A stretch of DNA of 64,000 nucleotides. Source: Mycobacterium sp. (GTDB taxonomy: Bacteria; Actinomycetota; Actinomycetes; Mycobacteriales; Mycobacteriaceae). The notes under the pieces are model-generated. The model was not told where the DNA came from. It saw only the letters and a program-made list of their open reading frames with translations, and made no database searches. Position 1 is the first letter of the stretch. Each line of letters opens with the position of its first letter. The stretch spans positions 1 through 64,000 of the forward strand of contig JAGYKK010000013.1 of assembly GCA_018401645.1 (NCBI GenBank). Reading direction: 5' to 3'. Both the position numbers and the translations under genes were made by a program. Positions 45,419-54,597 of the stretch are shown here, one piece after another.

Positions 45419-46126
45419 CTAGCCGTGGTCACCGAACGGGGTCGCGAACACGTACCGCCCGGTGGGCACCGTGTCGATGTCGACGTTGGCGCCGAAGGCT
45501 GAGGTGCTGGCGATCATCTTGCCCACCCGGTCGGTCAGGTCGGCGTCGTCGGCCGCGCCGAAGAACGCATGCAGGCTGTGCACTGATTCGATCGGAAACA
45601 ATTCCTCGACGATGGCAGATATCCGGGGTGCTTCCGGAGTCAGGGCACGCACCACGTAGTTCTGCACGTATCCGAACGTCGACTGCGTCGCGATGGCGAC
45701 CGGGGTGTGGTCACGGTGCCAGCGGGTCAGCCAGGTTGATTCGTCCATATCGGCCGGCCGACGCAGCAATGCGATATTCGCCATGCCGGGTGCACGGTGG
45801 CCCGGCGGCGACGGCGGCGGCGGCATCGGCGCGGACTCGGTGACCAGGTAGGCGGGCACCTGATCGGCCTCCGATCCGAGAATCTCCAGTGCGCGGCTTA
45901 CCTGCTCGCCGTAACTCTGTTGCACCCAAAGGCTCACCAGCGCCTGCACCGGCGGATCCAATGTGGTCAGCGTCATCATCGAGTCGCGCACCGGAGCGTC
46001 GCGAACGTTGATCGTCAAACCGGGCAGATCCAACTGCTGCAGCACGGCGGCAACCGGCCCGCACAGCCGGTCCACCCAGGCGTCGTCGGCGGTTTCGGTC
46101 CGCAGTGCCACCATCACTTTTTCCAT
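45419..46126 (-). CDS. EthD domain protein
   Basis: 235 residues. The C-terminal half (MANIALLRRPADMDESTWLTRWHRDHTPVAI then TFGYVQNYVVRALT, FPIESVHSLHAFFGAADD, GANVDIDTVPTGRYV) is the EthD ferredoxin-like fold, and the N-terminal half (KVMVALRTETADDAWVDRL) looks like a first, more divergent copy. EthD proteins occur with P450s and other degradative oxidases; the fold suggests ligand binding or an open-chain monooxygenase-like action. The exact function is unknown. It overlaps or abuts the enoyl-CoA hydratase start and follows the thioesterase by 13 bases. Confidence 0.75.
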   Translation of the reverse strand: MEKVMVALRTETADDAWVDRLCGPVAAVLQQLDLPGLTINVRDAPVRDSMMTLTTLDPPVQALVSLWVQQSYGEQVSRALEILGSEADQVPAYLVTESAPMPPPPSPPGHRAPGMANIALLRRPADMDESTWLTRWHRDHTPVAIATQSTFGYVQNYVVRALTPEAPRISAIVEELFPIESVHSLHAFFGAADDADLTDRVGKMIASTSAFGANVDIDTVPTGRYVFATPFGDHG

Positions 46127-46139
46127 CGCGCCAACCTCC

Positions 46140-46766
46140 CTAGCTGTCCCGCAGCCAGCGCGGCGTGATGAACACGCCCTCGGCCTCCACCGTGACGCCC
46201 TCAGCGTCGGCGATGTGGCCCGTGCAATAGGTCTTGACGCCGTCGGTGCGAACCTTCACCGCCTCGGTGCGCAGCGACCCGAGTTTGGTTGGGCGGAGGT
46301 ATCGCACGGTGATAGTTCCGGTGAAGCGTGGCTGGCGGTCGACGCTGGCCGCCTCGCCCAGCACATGGTCGAGGATCATCGCCGCCACGCCGCCGTGGAC
46401 GTGGCCGGGCGGGCCCTCATAAGCCGCACCAAGACAGAACTCCGCCGACACCCGGCCTTCAGAATCGCGGGAGGTCAGCAACGGTGGCGCCAATGCGTTG
46501 CGGATCCCGATGACTGCGTTACCCCACCCCATGCTCTCACCGGAATCAGTGACCCGAACACCGAATGCGCCGTCGAGTTGGCGCACCCGCAACCGGGCCA
46601 CGGCGGCGTCGATATCGCGCCTGACCTCGGCCACGGTCTGCGCGTCGGCCTCGGTTCGGATAGTGGCGTCGACCAGGGACCGCACCGACTCGGCGAGGGG
46701 TTCATAAATTCCGCGAAGCCTCGCAACATCTTCGCCTGACAAATCTTCGACGGTGAACTCCAGCAC
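46140..46766 (-). CDS. PaaI-type hotdog-fold thioesterase
   Basis: 208 residues. The C-terminal 130 residues are a hotdog domain: RVSAEFCLGAAYEGPPGHVHGGVAAMILDHVLGEAA carries the HGG motif and following Asp expected in PaaI/4HBT thioesterases, then FTGTITVRYLRPTKLG. The N-terminal 75 residues are helical and not conserved in small PaaI proteins. It would release acyl groups from CoA. First gene of the leftward cluster 46766 to 41575, with a 69-base divergent gap to the GH13 gene. Confidence 0.85.
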   Translation of the reverse strand: MLEFTVEDLSGEDVARLRGIYEPLAESVRSLVDATIRTEADAQTVAEVRRDIDAAVARLRVRQLDGAFGVRVTDSGESMGWGNAVIGIRNALAPPLLTSRDSEGRVSAEFCLGAAYEGPPGHVHGGVAAMILDHVLGEAASVDRQPRFTGTITVRYLRPTKLGSLRTEAVKVRTDGVKTYCTGHIADAEGVTVEAEGVFITPRWLRDS

Positions 46767-46835
46767 CCTGGCACTAGAACACGTCGCCGGTCGCGGTGTC
46801 TAATGCACGGCCGGTCGCTGCGTACAGTGATCGCC

Positions 46836-48167
46836 ATGCCCGACAGCGGGGCCGCCGATGGGCCGGATTGGGTGCGCCACGCGATCTGGTGGCACGTCTA
46901 TCCCCTGGGTTTCACCGGAGCTTTCCCGGCCGATCCTCGTCCACTCCCGGGTGAACATCGCCTGACCCGGATCATCGACTGGCTCGATCACGCCGTTGAA
47001 CTCGGTGTCTCCGGAATCGCCCTCGGACCGATTTTCTCCTCCCGAACGCACGGCTACGACACCACTGACCACTACCGAATCGACCCGCGACTGGGCGACG
47101 ACGCCGACTTCGACCAGTTGATTGGCGAGGCCCGTCGCCGCGGCCTAAGGGTGTTACTGGACGGGGTGTTCAACCACGTCGGTACCGAGTTTTCGCGCTA
47201 TCGAGCGGCCCTCGATCAGGATGACTCCACGGCCGCAGCGTGGTTCGCCGGCCGGCCGGGACGCTTCCACTCCTTCGAGGGACACGGCGATCTGATCACG
47301 CTCAACCACCGCAATCCGGCCGTCGTCGACTACACCGTCGACGTCATGAGTCACTGGCTGGACCGCGGCGCCGATGGGTGGCGCCTCGACGCCGCCTACG
47401 CGGTGCCCGAGACATTTTGGGCCCAGGTACTGCCACGGGTACGCCGAGTGCATCCGCAAGCCTGGTTTCTCGCCGAGGTGATCCACGGCGACTATGGCGC
47501 GTTCGCCGCGGCCTCCGGGGTGGACTCGGTCACCCAGTACGAGTTGTGGAAGGCGATCTGGAGCAGCATCAACGACACCAACTTCCACGAACTGGACTGG
47601 GCACTGCAGCGTCACAACGAATTTCTTGACACCTTCGCTCCGCTCACCTTCATCGGCAACCACGACGTCACCCGCATCGCGAGCCAACTCCGCTCCTTTG
47701 AGCATCTCGGTCATGCGTTAGTACTGCTGTTCACCACAGGCGGGATTCCGGCGATTTACTCCGGCGACGAGTTCGGCTACCGGGGCGTCAAGGAGGACCG
47801 CGCCGGTGGCGATGACGCGGTGCGCCCGGAGTTCGGGGCGGCGCCCACCGACCTCGACGGCCCCGCCGCCGAGACCTACAACCTGCACCGCTATCTGATC
47901 GGTCTACGCCGCCGAAACCCGTGGCTGCACCAGGCCCGAACGACCGCGCTACGCCTGGAAAACGACTCCTACGTCTACCAGGCACGCCATAACGGCGATG
48001 CCCTGATCGTCGCACTGAACCTGGCGGATGAGCCCATGGGGGTAGCGATCGGGCAATTGTGCGGCCGCGACGCACAACTGATCGGCGGCTCCGGTGCGCC
48101 ACCGGAGCAGGTGATGGGCGAGACGGTAGTACCACCGCATGGCTGGCAGCTGCTCCGACTGCTCTGA
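46836..48167 (+). CDS. Alpha-amylase family (GH13) glycoside hydrolase
   Basis: 443 residues from the ATG at 46836. GH13 motifs in order: GVSGIALGPIFSSRTHGYDTTDHYRIDPRLG, region I LLDGVFNHVG, region II DGWRLDAAYAVP (nucleophile Asp after R-L), region III FLAEVIHGDYG (acid/base Glu), region IV FIGNHDVTRI (third Asp). The C-terminal beta domain is short (ALIVALNLAD). There is no signal peptide, so it acts in the cytoplasm, probably on maltodextrin, trehalose or glycogen-derived glucosides; the exact bond cannot be read. It precedes the cyclase-like gene with a 68-base gap containing a hairpin. Confidence 0.88.
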   Translation: MPDSGAADGPDWVRHAIWWHVYPLGFTGAFPADPRPLPGEHRLTRIIDWLDHAVELGVSGIALGPIFSSRTHGYDTTDHYRIDPRLGDDADFDQLIGEARRRGLRVLLDGVFNHVGTEFSRYRAALDQDDSTAAAWFAGRPGRFHSFEGHGDLITLNHRNPAVVDYTVDVMSHWLDRGADGWRLDAAYAVPETFWAQVLPRVRRVHPQAWFLAEVIHGDYGAFAAASGVDSVTQYELWKAIWSSINDTNFHELDWALQRHNEFLDTFAPLTFIGNHDVTRIASQLRSFEHLGHALVLLFTTGGIPAIYSGDEFGYRGVKEDRAGGDDAVRPEFGAAPTDLDGPAAETYNLHRYLIGLRRRNPWLHQARTTALRLENDSYVYQARHNGDALIVALNLADEPMGVAIGQLCGRDAQLIGGSGAPPEQVMGETVVPPHGWQLLRLL

Positions 48168-48200
48168 GAGGACTACCCTCAAGCCGTGGTTGAACCCGCG

Positions 48201-48222
48201 CCGGACGGCGCGGACCGTCCGG
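48201..48222 (+). other. Perfect 8-bp hairpin between amylase and cyclase genes
   Basis: CCGGACGG (48201-48208) and CCGTCCGG (48215-48222) pair around CGCGGA. It is 33 bases after the amylase stop and just before the AAGGAA ribosome site of the cyclase-like gene, so it could end amylase transcripts or affect translation of the downstream gene. No T tract. Confidence 0.4.
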
Positions 48223-48235
48223 ATGGAAGGAACCC

Positions 48236-50407
48236 ATGTCGGCACCGAACACGCAACCCCGGGCCCGACGACGCCTGCTGTCCCGGGTCGGCATCCAGTC
48301 GAAGCTGCTGCTGATGATCCTGGTGATGAGCGTGCTGGCTGCTTTGACAGCCGGCGGCATCGGATTCCAGTCCGGCCGGTCCTCCCTGCGTGAAGCGGTG
48401 TTCGAGCGGCTCACCGGAATCCGGGAGGTCCAGTCCCGGACGGTCGAGGGCCGGTGGGAGGACATCCGTAACTCGGTGCTCAACACGGCGGCCAACGACA
48501 CCTCCTTATCGGCGATGGGTGCGTTCACCGCAGGATTCGACCGACTGGCCGACGCCACCATCACCGGAGCGCAGTCGAAGGCCATCGACACCTTCTACGC
48601 CGCGAGGTTCGCAGACGCCTCAGACACCGGCGGGACTATCGACGTCAACGCGCTGTTGCCGACATCGAACGCGCAAATGTATCTGCAGGCGTTTTACACC
48701 CCGGGAATCGCCGCACCGAAGGCCGGTTCCCCGGCAAACAACACCGGGGACACAACGGGCGACGTCACCGTAGCCGACGCGGGCGACGGCAGTAGTTGGT
48801 CGGCGGCGAATGCCCGCTATGACCCGTACTTCCAGGGTCTCGTCGAACGGAGCGGTTTTGCCGACGTGCTCCTCATCGACACTGATGGCGATGTGGTGTA
48901 CACCGCGAAAAAGCGAACCGACCTGGCCACCAACATCCTCACCGGTCCCTACCGCGGCGAAACCGCCCTCGCCGAGACTTTTCGCCGGGCGATGTCCACC
49001 AACGACATCGGCTACGTCGAATCGACGGACTTCGCGCGGTACCTGCCGGCCGCTGAGCCGACGTCCTGGATCGTGACTCCCATCGGGCCGGTGGGCCGCC
49101 CGACCGGGGCGCTGGCGGTGCAGTTTCCGATGTCGTTGCTGAACCGGGTGATGACGTTTGACCGGGAGTGGGTTCAGGTCGGGATGGGCGAGACCGGGGA
49201 GACCTTCCTGATCGGACCGGACAGCCTGATGCGTTCGGATTCCCGGCTGTTCCTGGAGGATCCCGATGCCTACCGCCGAGCGGTGATCGCCGCCGGCACA
49301 CCCGCGGACGTCGCGGATAAGGCGATCCGACTCGGCACTACTGTTCTCGTGCAGAAGGTCGGCACCGCCGCGTCGGAAGCCGCGCAACGGGGCGATACCG
49401 GAACCCTCATCAATACCGACTATCTCGGCCGTCGGGCGCTGGTGGCCTACGCGCCCCTGGACATCGCGGGACTGCGGTGGGCCATCGTCGCCACCGCCGA
49501 CAGTGCGGAGGCCTTCGCGCCGGAACGGCAGTTCGCCCAACGGTTGGTGCGGTCCACCGCGGGGATCATCTTCATCGCCTGCCTTGCATCGGCACTATGG
49601 TCGCGGATGTTCATCCGCCCCATCCGGCGCCTCGAGGACGGCGCGCGGCGAATCAGCGCCGGCGAGTACGACATTGCGCTTCCGGTCGAGTCCCGAGACG
49701 AGTTCGGTCAACTCACCGCGGCGTTCAATACGATGAGCCGCAACCTGGCAGTCAAGGATCAGCTTCTCACCGAGCAACGCGCCGAAAACGAACGCCTGCT
49801 GCGCTCGCTGATGCCCAACACCGTGATGCAGCGGTACCGGGACGGTGAGCAGACCATCGCCGAAGAGCATCAGGACGTCAGCGTCATCTTCGCCGACGTA
49901 GTCGGACTCGACGATCTCGCCGGCGAACTCGACGCCGAGGAGATCCTGTCCATCATCAACAATCTGGCCACCGAATTCGATCGGGCTGCCGATGATCTGG
50001 GCGTCGAGAGGGTCCGCAATACCTATAACGGCTACCTGGCCAGCTGTGGTCTCACCATCCCACGCCTGGACAACGCCGCCCGTACCGTGGACTTCGCCGT
50101 CGCGATGCAACGGATCGTCGACCGCTACAACGCCGAGAACGATCAGCGTATTGCGCTGCGCGCCGTCATCAACAACGGCGCCGTGACCAGTGGACTGGTC
50201 GGCCAGGCCGGCCTGGTCTACGACATGTGGGGTACGGCGGTGAACCTGGCGTCTGCGATCCGGCGCAGTACCGCCAAACCCGGCGTGTACGTCGCCGTTG
50301 GCGTCTATGAGGCCACCCGGGATTCGCGGCGTTATCTTCCGGCGGGCACCATCACCGTCGGGGACCGCGAGGAATCCATCTGGCTGCTGGCCGAGGACGA
50401 CTCGTGA
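48236..50407 (+). CDS. Membrane sensor adenylate/guanylate cyclase-like protein (Cache-HAMP-cyclase), degenerate active site
   Basis: 723 residues, like M. tuberculosis Rv2435c. Order: membrane helix about 24-45 (LLLMILVMSVLAALTAGG), a large extracytoplasmic sensor domain about 46-430 (Cache-like, with a Ser/Asp/Gly-rich insert near 180), a second helix (STAGIIFIACLASALW), HAMP domain (RPIRRLEDGARRISAGEYD, DEFGQLTAAFNTMSRNL), short coiled coil, and class III cyclase domain from about 540. The first metal Asp is present (Asp554, VIFADVVG). The second is Asn598 in VRNTYNGYLAS, and the transition-state Arg of the N-x-x-x-R motif is Ala in VNLASAIRRS. Ordinary cyclase activity is therefore doubtful. 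The stop overlaps the channel gene start. Confidence 0.88.
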   Translation: MSAPNTQPRARRRLLSRVGIQSKLLLMILVMSVLAALTAGGIGFQSGRSSLREAVFERLTGIREVQSRTVEGRWEDIRNSVLNTAANDTSLSAMGAFTAGFDRLADATITGAQSKAIDTFYAARFADASDTGGTIDVNALLPTSNAQMYLQAFYTPGIAAPKAGSPANNTGDTTGDVTVADAGDGSSWSAANARYDPYFQGLVERSGFADVLLIDTDGDVVYTAKKRTDLATNILTGPYRGETALAETFRRAMSTNDIGYVESTDFARYLPAAEPTSWIVTPIGPVGRPTGALAVQFPMSLLNRVMTFDREWVQVGMGETGETFLIGPDSLMRSDSRLFLEDPDAYRRAVIAAGTPADVADKAIRLGTTVLVQKVGTAASEAAQRGDTGTLINTDYLGRRALVAYAPLDIAGLRWAIVATADSAEAFAPERQFAQRLVRSTAGIIFIACLASALWSRMFIRPIRRLEDGARRISAGEYDIALPVESRDEFGQLTAAFNTMSRNLAVKDQLLTEQRAENERLLRSLMPNTVMQRYRDGEQTIAEEHQDVSVIFADVVGLDDLAGELDAEEILSIINNLATEFDRAADDLGVERVRNTYNGYLASCGLTIPRLDNAARTVDFAVAMQRIVDRYNAENDQRIALRAVINNGAVTSGLVGQAGLVYDMWGTAVNLASAIRRSTAKPGVYVAVGVYEATRDSRRYLPAGTITVGDREESIWLLAEDDS

Positions 50408-51870
50408 GCATCGTGACGGCGCCGTGGTTTTACTGGGGCCTGTTCATCGCGATCGGACTCCCGGTGGCACTGGTGCTGCTGACCGAACTGCACAATAGCC
50501 TCAACCGCCGGGGCAGTGCGATGGCGCGGCCGGTGGGTCTGTTGCGCAACTACGTCCTGCCCCTGGGCGCCATGTTGCTCCTGATCGTCAAGACCAGCGA
50601 CATCTCGACCCAAGCAACCGGGGTTCGGATCGTCACCACCGTGCTCGGCTTTCTCGTACTGCTGATGCTGCTCGCCGGTCTCAACGCCCGGTTGTTCCAG
50701 AGCGCGCCGGAGGGAAGTTGGCGCCGTCGACTGCCGTCGATCTTCATCGATGTGGCCCGCTTCGTGATCATCGCGGTGGGTGTCGCGGTGATCTTCTCCC
50801 AGGTCTGGGGAGCCAACGTCGGGAAGTTGTTCACCGTGCTCGGCATCGGCTCGATCGTGCTCGGCCTGACCCTGCAGAACTCGGTGGGTCAGATCATCTC
50901 GGGACTTCTGCTGCTCTTCGAGCAGCCCTTCAAGTTAGGCGACTGGGTCGAAACCAATATCCCGAGTATCCGCGTGATACGTGGCCGGGTGATCGAGGTC
51001 AACTGGCGCGCGACCCATATCGACACCGGCTGTGGCATAGAGATCATTCCCAACTCGGTGCTGGCGGCGGCGTCCTTCGCAAATCTCAGTAGACCGGCCG
51101 GCAGCTATAACCTGGTGGTGGAGTCAACCTTCGGCGTCACCGACGCACCCGACGCGGTGTGCGCGCTCCTGGCCAGGGTCGCCGCGCAACTGCCCCAACG
51201 GCGCGACGATGCGATGCCCGTGGTGGCCGCCTCCAGTGCGACCGGGTATTCGACCACGATTGCCCTGAAGTCCCCCGGCGACGACGCGGCCGCCCGGACC
51301 ACGTTCCAGCGGTGGCTGTGGTACGCGTCCCGGCGGGCTGGACTGCACTGCGGTGGTGCCGACGATGACTTCTCCGCACCGCAGGACCGCGTCGCGGCGC
51401 TGAGGAAAATCGCGCCGATACTTCGACTGAGTCACTGCGACATGGAGGCACTGCTGCCACACGCCACCATCGCCCGCTACGGCGACGGCGAACTCATTTT
51501 GGGACACGGTGACATTCCGGTGGCAATGACGTTCGTGATCAGGGGCCGGATCAGGCTCAGCGTTGACGCCGGGGAGGAAGCGAGCGTGCCGATCCGCACC
51601 CTGCAGCAGGGCGACTTCCTCGGCCAGACCACGCTCACCCGCGAACCCGTCACCGGCGACGCCTTCGCGGAGGGCGAAGTCACGGTGCTTGCCATCAAAC
51701 GCACGGCGATGGAGGAGTTGCTGCTCGGCCGACCAGCGCTGCTGCAGGACATCAGCCGTGCCATCGATGACCGCAGGGCGGCGGCGTGTGCCGCCGCCAC
51801 CGGCCACACTGACGCCGAGACCGGACCCGACTCGAATTCCCATCCGGCTACGCAATTGCGGGCGTTCTGA
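50404..51870 (+). CDS. MscS-type channel with C-terminal cyclic-nucleotide-binding domain
   Basis: 488 residues, like M. tuberculosis Rv2434c. Five N-terminal helices (about residues 8-28, 46-64, 74-92, 112-132, 138-158), then the MscS pore and beta domain: GIGSIVLGLTLQNSVGQIISGLLLLFEQPFKLGDWVE and RVIEVNWRATHIDTGCGIEIIPNSVL. From about residue 345 a cyclic-nucleotide-binding domain follows (RYGDGELILGHGDIPVAMTFVIRGRIRLSV, TLQQGDFLGQTTLTREP). The phosphate-binding cassette has Gln408 where a Glu is usual, and the usual Arg is missing. GTG start overlapping the cyclase-like gene by four bases, so the two are made together. Confidence 0.9.
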   Translation: MSIVTAPWFYWGLFIAIGLPVALVLLTELHNSLNRRGSAMARPVGLLRNYVLPLGAMLLLIVKTSDISTQATGVRIVTTVLGFLVLLMLLAGLNARLFQSAPEGSWRRRLPSIFIDVARFVIIAVGVAVIFSQVWGANVGKLFTVLGIGSIVLGLTLQNSVGQIISGLLLLFEQPFKLGDWVETNIPSIRVIRGRVIEVNWRATHIDTGCGIEIIPNSVLAAASFANLSRPAGSYNLVVESTFGVTDAPDAVCALLARVAAQLPQRRDDAMPVVAASSATGYSTTIALKSPGDDAAARTTFQRWLWYASRRAGLHCGGADDDFSAPQDRVAALRKIAPILRLSHCDMEALLPHATIARYGDGELILGHGDIPVAMTFVIRGRIRLSVDAGEEASVPIRTLQQGDFLGQTTLTREPVTGDAFAEGEVTVLAIKRTAMEELLLGRPALLQDISRAIDDRRAAACAAATGHTDAETGPDSNSHPATQLRAF

Positions 51871-51978
51871 CAACGCGCTCAGCCTCAATGGCTTCCGAGT
51901 CCATCACGTCGCCCGATCGTTAGCCAACCGCGACTTGGCACACCGCGTCGCATTCCGATTCATGGTGCGGGTCGGTGC

Positions 51979-52006
51979 TTGACTGCGTAAGCACAGCAAT
52001 TAATCG
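51979..52006 (+). promoter_or_regulatory. Possible sigma-A-type promoter for the antigen 85 gene
   Basis: TTGACT (51979-51984) and TAATCG (52001-52006) are separated by 16 bases, within the 172-base gap upstream of the antigen 85 type gene, whose start lies 37 bases further. Predicted by eye only. Confidence 0.35.
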
Positions 52007-52042
52007 CTGAGGCCAGCACGTATGAAAGGTGATGGGAGCCCC

Positions 52043-53042
<1,000 letters not shown>

Positions 53043-53056
53043 GCATCCGCGTGACG

Positions 53057-53091
53057 GTAGGCCTGCCGCCCTTCCCGGGCGGCAGGCCTAC
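53057..53091. terminator. Strong bidirectional terminator hairpin
   Basis: GTAGGCCTGCCGCCC (53057-53071) pairs perfectly with GGGCGGCAGGCCTAC (53077-53091), loop TTCCC. It lies between the convergent antigen 85 and thiolase-like genes, 14 and 27 bases from their stops. Ends are without a long T run, as usual in mycobacteria. Confidence 0.85.
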
Positions 53092-53118
53092 CACTGTTAG
53101 ACGGCCGCGCCTGCGGCG

Positions 53119-54597
53119 CTACCGGACCAGCGCGCCGCGACCGTCCCGGCCCACCCGAACATCCATGCCCGCAATGTCCTCGGCGACGGTGACCGCGGCC
53201 TCATCGGCATCGGAGATCAGCGCCCACGTGCGTGCGCCGTCCGGGGTCCGTACGGCGATGAATGCTTTCTCCGGGCAGCCCTGCCGGTCGAACGGCGTCG
53301 TCCACGATTCCACGGTGCCGATTCCCTCCCACTCAATCAACGCGGTGCGGGTCGGCTCGCGATCGACGGTGCTCTGGACGTCCTGCCACCGGAACCCCTC
53401 AGCGGGCGGCGTGGTGGCGTACACGCCGAAGCTGTGCTTCGTGAGGTAGCCGCCGTTGGCGGTGATCAGCCCGCGGGTCCCGGGGTTCGCGCGCAATAGT
53501 TCGGTCATCGTCGCGATGGAATGCATCACGTAGTTGTTCCAGGGCCCGCCGGCGAAGGTCAGACCACCGGTCACCGTCAGCGGCCGCGCCGCGTCTGCCA
53601 ACGGCAACCCGAGTTCGCGGGCGGCCACCTGCACCGCCGACGGAAAGCACGAGTAGACGTCGACGAAGTCGAGGTCGTCGACGGCGAAGCCGGCAAGTTC
53701 CAGCACCCGACCGCCACCGATACGGATCGCCGGCGAGCGGTGCAGTTCGTCGCGTTCGGCAACGGCGTAGGTGTCGTGGGAGTCGGTGCCCGCCTGCGGA
53801 AAGACCCAGGCGTCTTCCGGGATCTGAAGCTGTTCGGCCTTGCTCGCCGAGCACAGGATCACCGCGGCACCCTGATCGACCATGTTGTTGGAGTTCATCA
53901 GCTTCGGGTAGGGCCAACTGATCATCCGGTTGTCCACGCCGGGCTCGGAGATCTGATCGCCGGTGCGCTCCTGACGACTCCAGGCGTGCGGATTGGCCGC
54001 TGCCACCTGGCTGAATTGCGCCCACAGCGCTCCAACGCGTCGCTGATGGTCCTGCATCGACTCCCCGTCGGCGATTCGCAGCGATTGCTCGAAAAGGGGG
54101 TAGATGAACGACGGCGGTACGAGTCCGATCCGGTCCTCCCCCGGTCCCGACATCGGCACCTCGTCGGCACCACCCGGCGGGATCGGGACGGCATCGTCCT
54201 GGCGGGTCCAGTCCGGCCGACTTCCGCGGGCCCGCAGTCGCATCCGGGTGCGCCAGGTCTCTGCGCCGACCAAGAGGACGGCGTCGGCCCGCCCCTGCTG
54301 GATATCCAGGCAGGCTTGGTTGAGCAACGACTGCGGGGTGTTTCCGCCGATCCCGGTGTACCACGTGCTCGCCTCCGGCGCCCCGATGCGCCGGCCCAGC
54401 AGCAGTCCCGGATCGCGGTAGCGCCAGGAGAGCAGATTCACCACCCGAATGGAGTCCACTGCCGCCAGCACCCGGGATTCGGCGGCCCGGCCGGCCGCGA
54501 CGGCCATCAGGTCGATCGGTTCCACCTCGGGGGACTCGTCGAACTGGTTGACCTGACCGACGCCGATCAGAATCGGGGTGCGCGGATCCAATCTCAC
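53119..54597 (-). CDS. Thiolase-like acetyl-CoA acetyltransferase family protein
   Basis: 492 residues from the GTG at 54597. Mycobacterial thiolase-like (SCP2-type) family: RTPILIGVGQVNQFDESPE, IRVVNLLSWRYRDPG, WYTGIGGNTPQSLLNQACLDIQQGRADAVLLVGAETWRT, DFVDVYSCFPSAVQVAARELG, LTFAGGPWNNYVMHSIATM and ITANGGYLTKHSFGVY. The usual thiolase Cys nucleophile near the N-terminus is not obvious (NQACLDIQQG is the closest), so it may act as an aldolase-type or carrier partner as in steroid degradation. Its GTG overlaps the aldehyde dehydrogenase stop: last gene of the 58409-53119 operon. Confidence 0.85.
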   Translation of the reverse strand: MRLDPRTPILIGVGQVNQFDESPEVEPIDLMAVAAGRAAESRVLAAVDSIRVVNLLSWRYRDPGLLLGRRIGAPEASTWYTGIGGNTPQSLLNQACLDIQQGRADAVLLVGAETWRTRMRLRARGSRPDWTRQDDAVPIPPGGADEVPMSGPGEDRIGLVPPSFIYPLFEQSLRIADGESMQDHQRRVGALWAQFSQVAAANPHAWSRQERTGDQISEPGVDNRMISWPYPKLMNSNNMVDQGAAVILCSASKAEQLQIPEDAWVFPQAGTDSHDTYAVAERDELHRSPAIRIGGGRVLELAGFAVDDLDFVDVYSCFPSAVQVAARELGLPLADAARPLTVTGGLTFAGGPWNNYVMHSIATMTELLRANPGTRGLITANGGYLTKHSFGVYATTPPAEGFRWQDVQSTVDREPTRTALIEWEGIGTVESWTTPFDRQGCPEKAFIAVRTPDGARTWALISDADEAAVTVAEDIAGMDVRVGRDGRGALVR

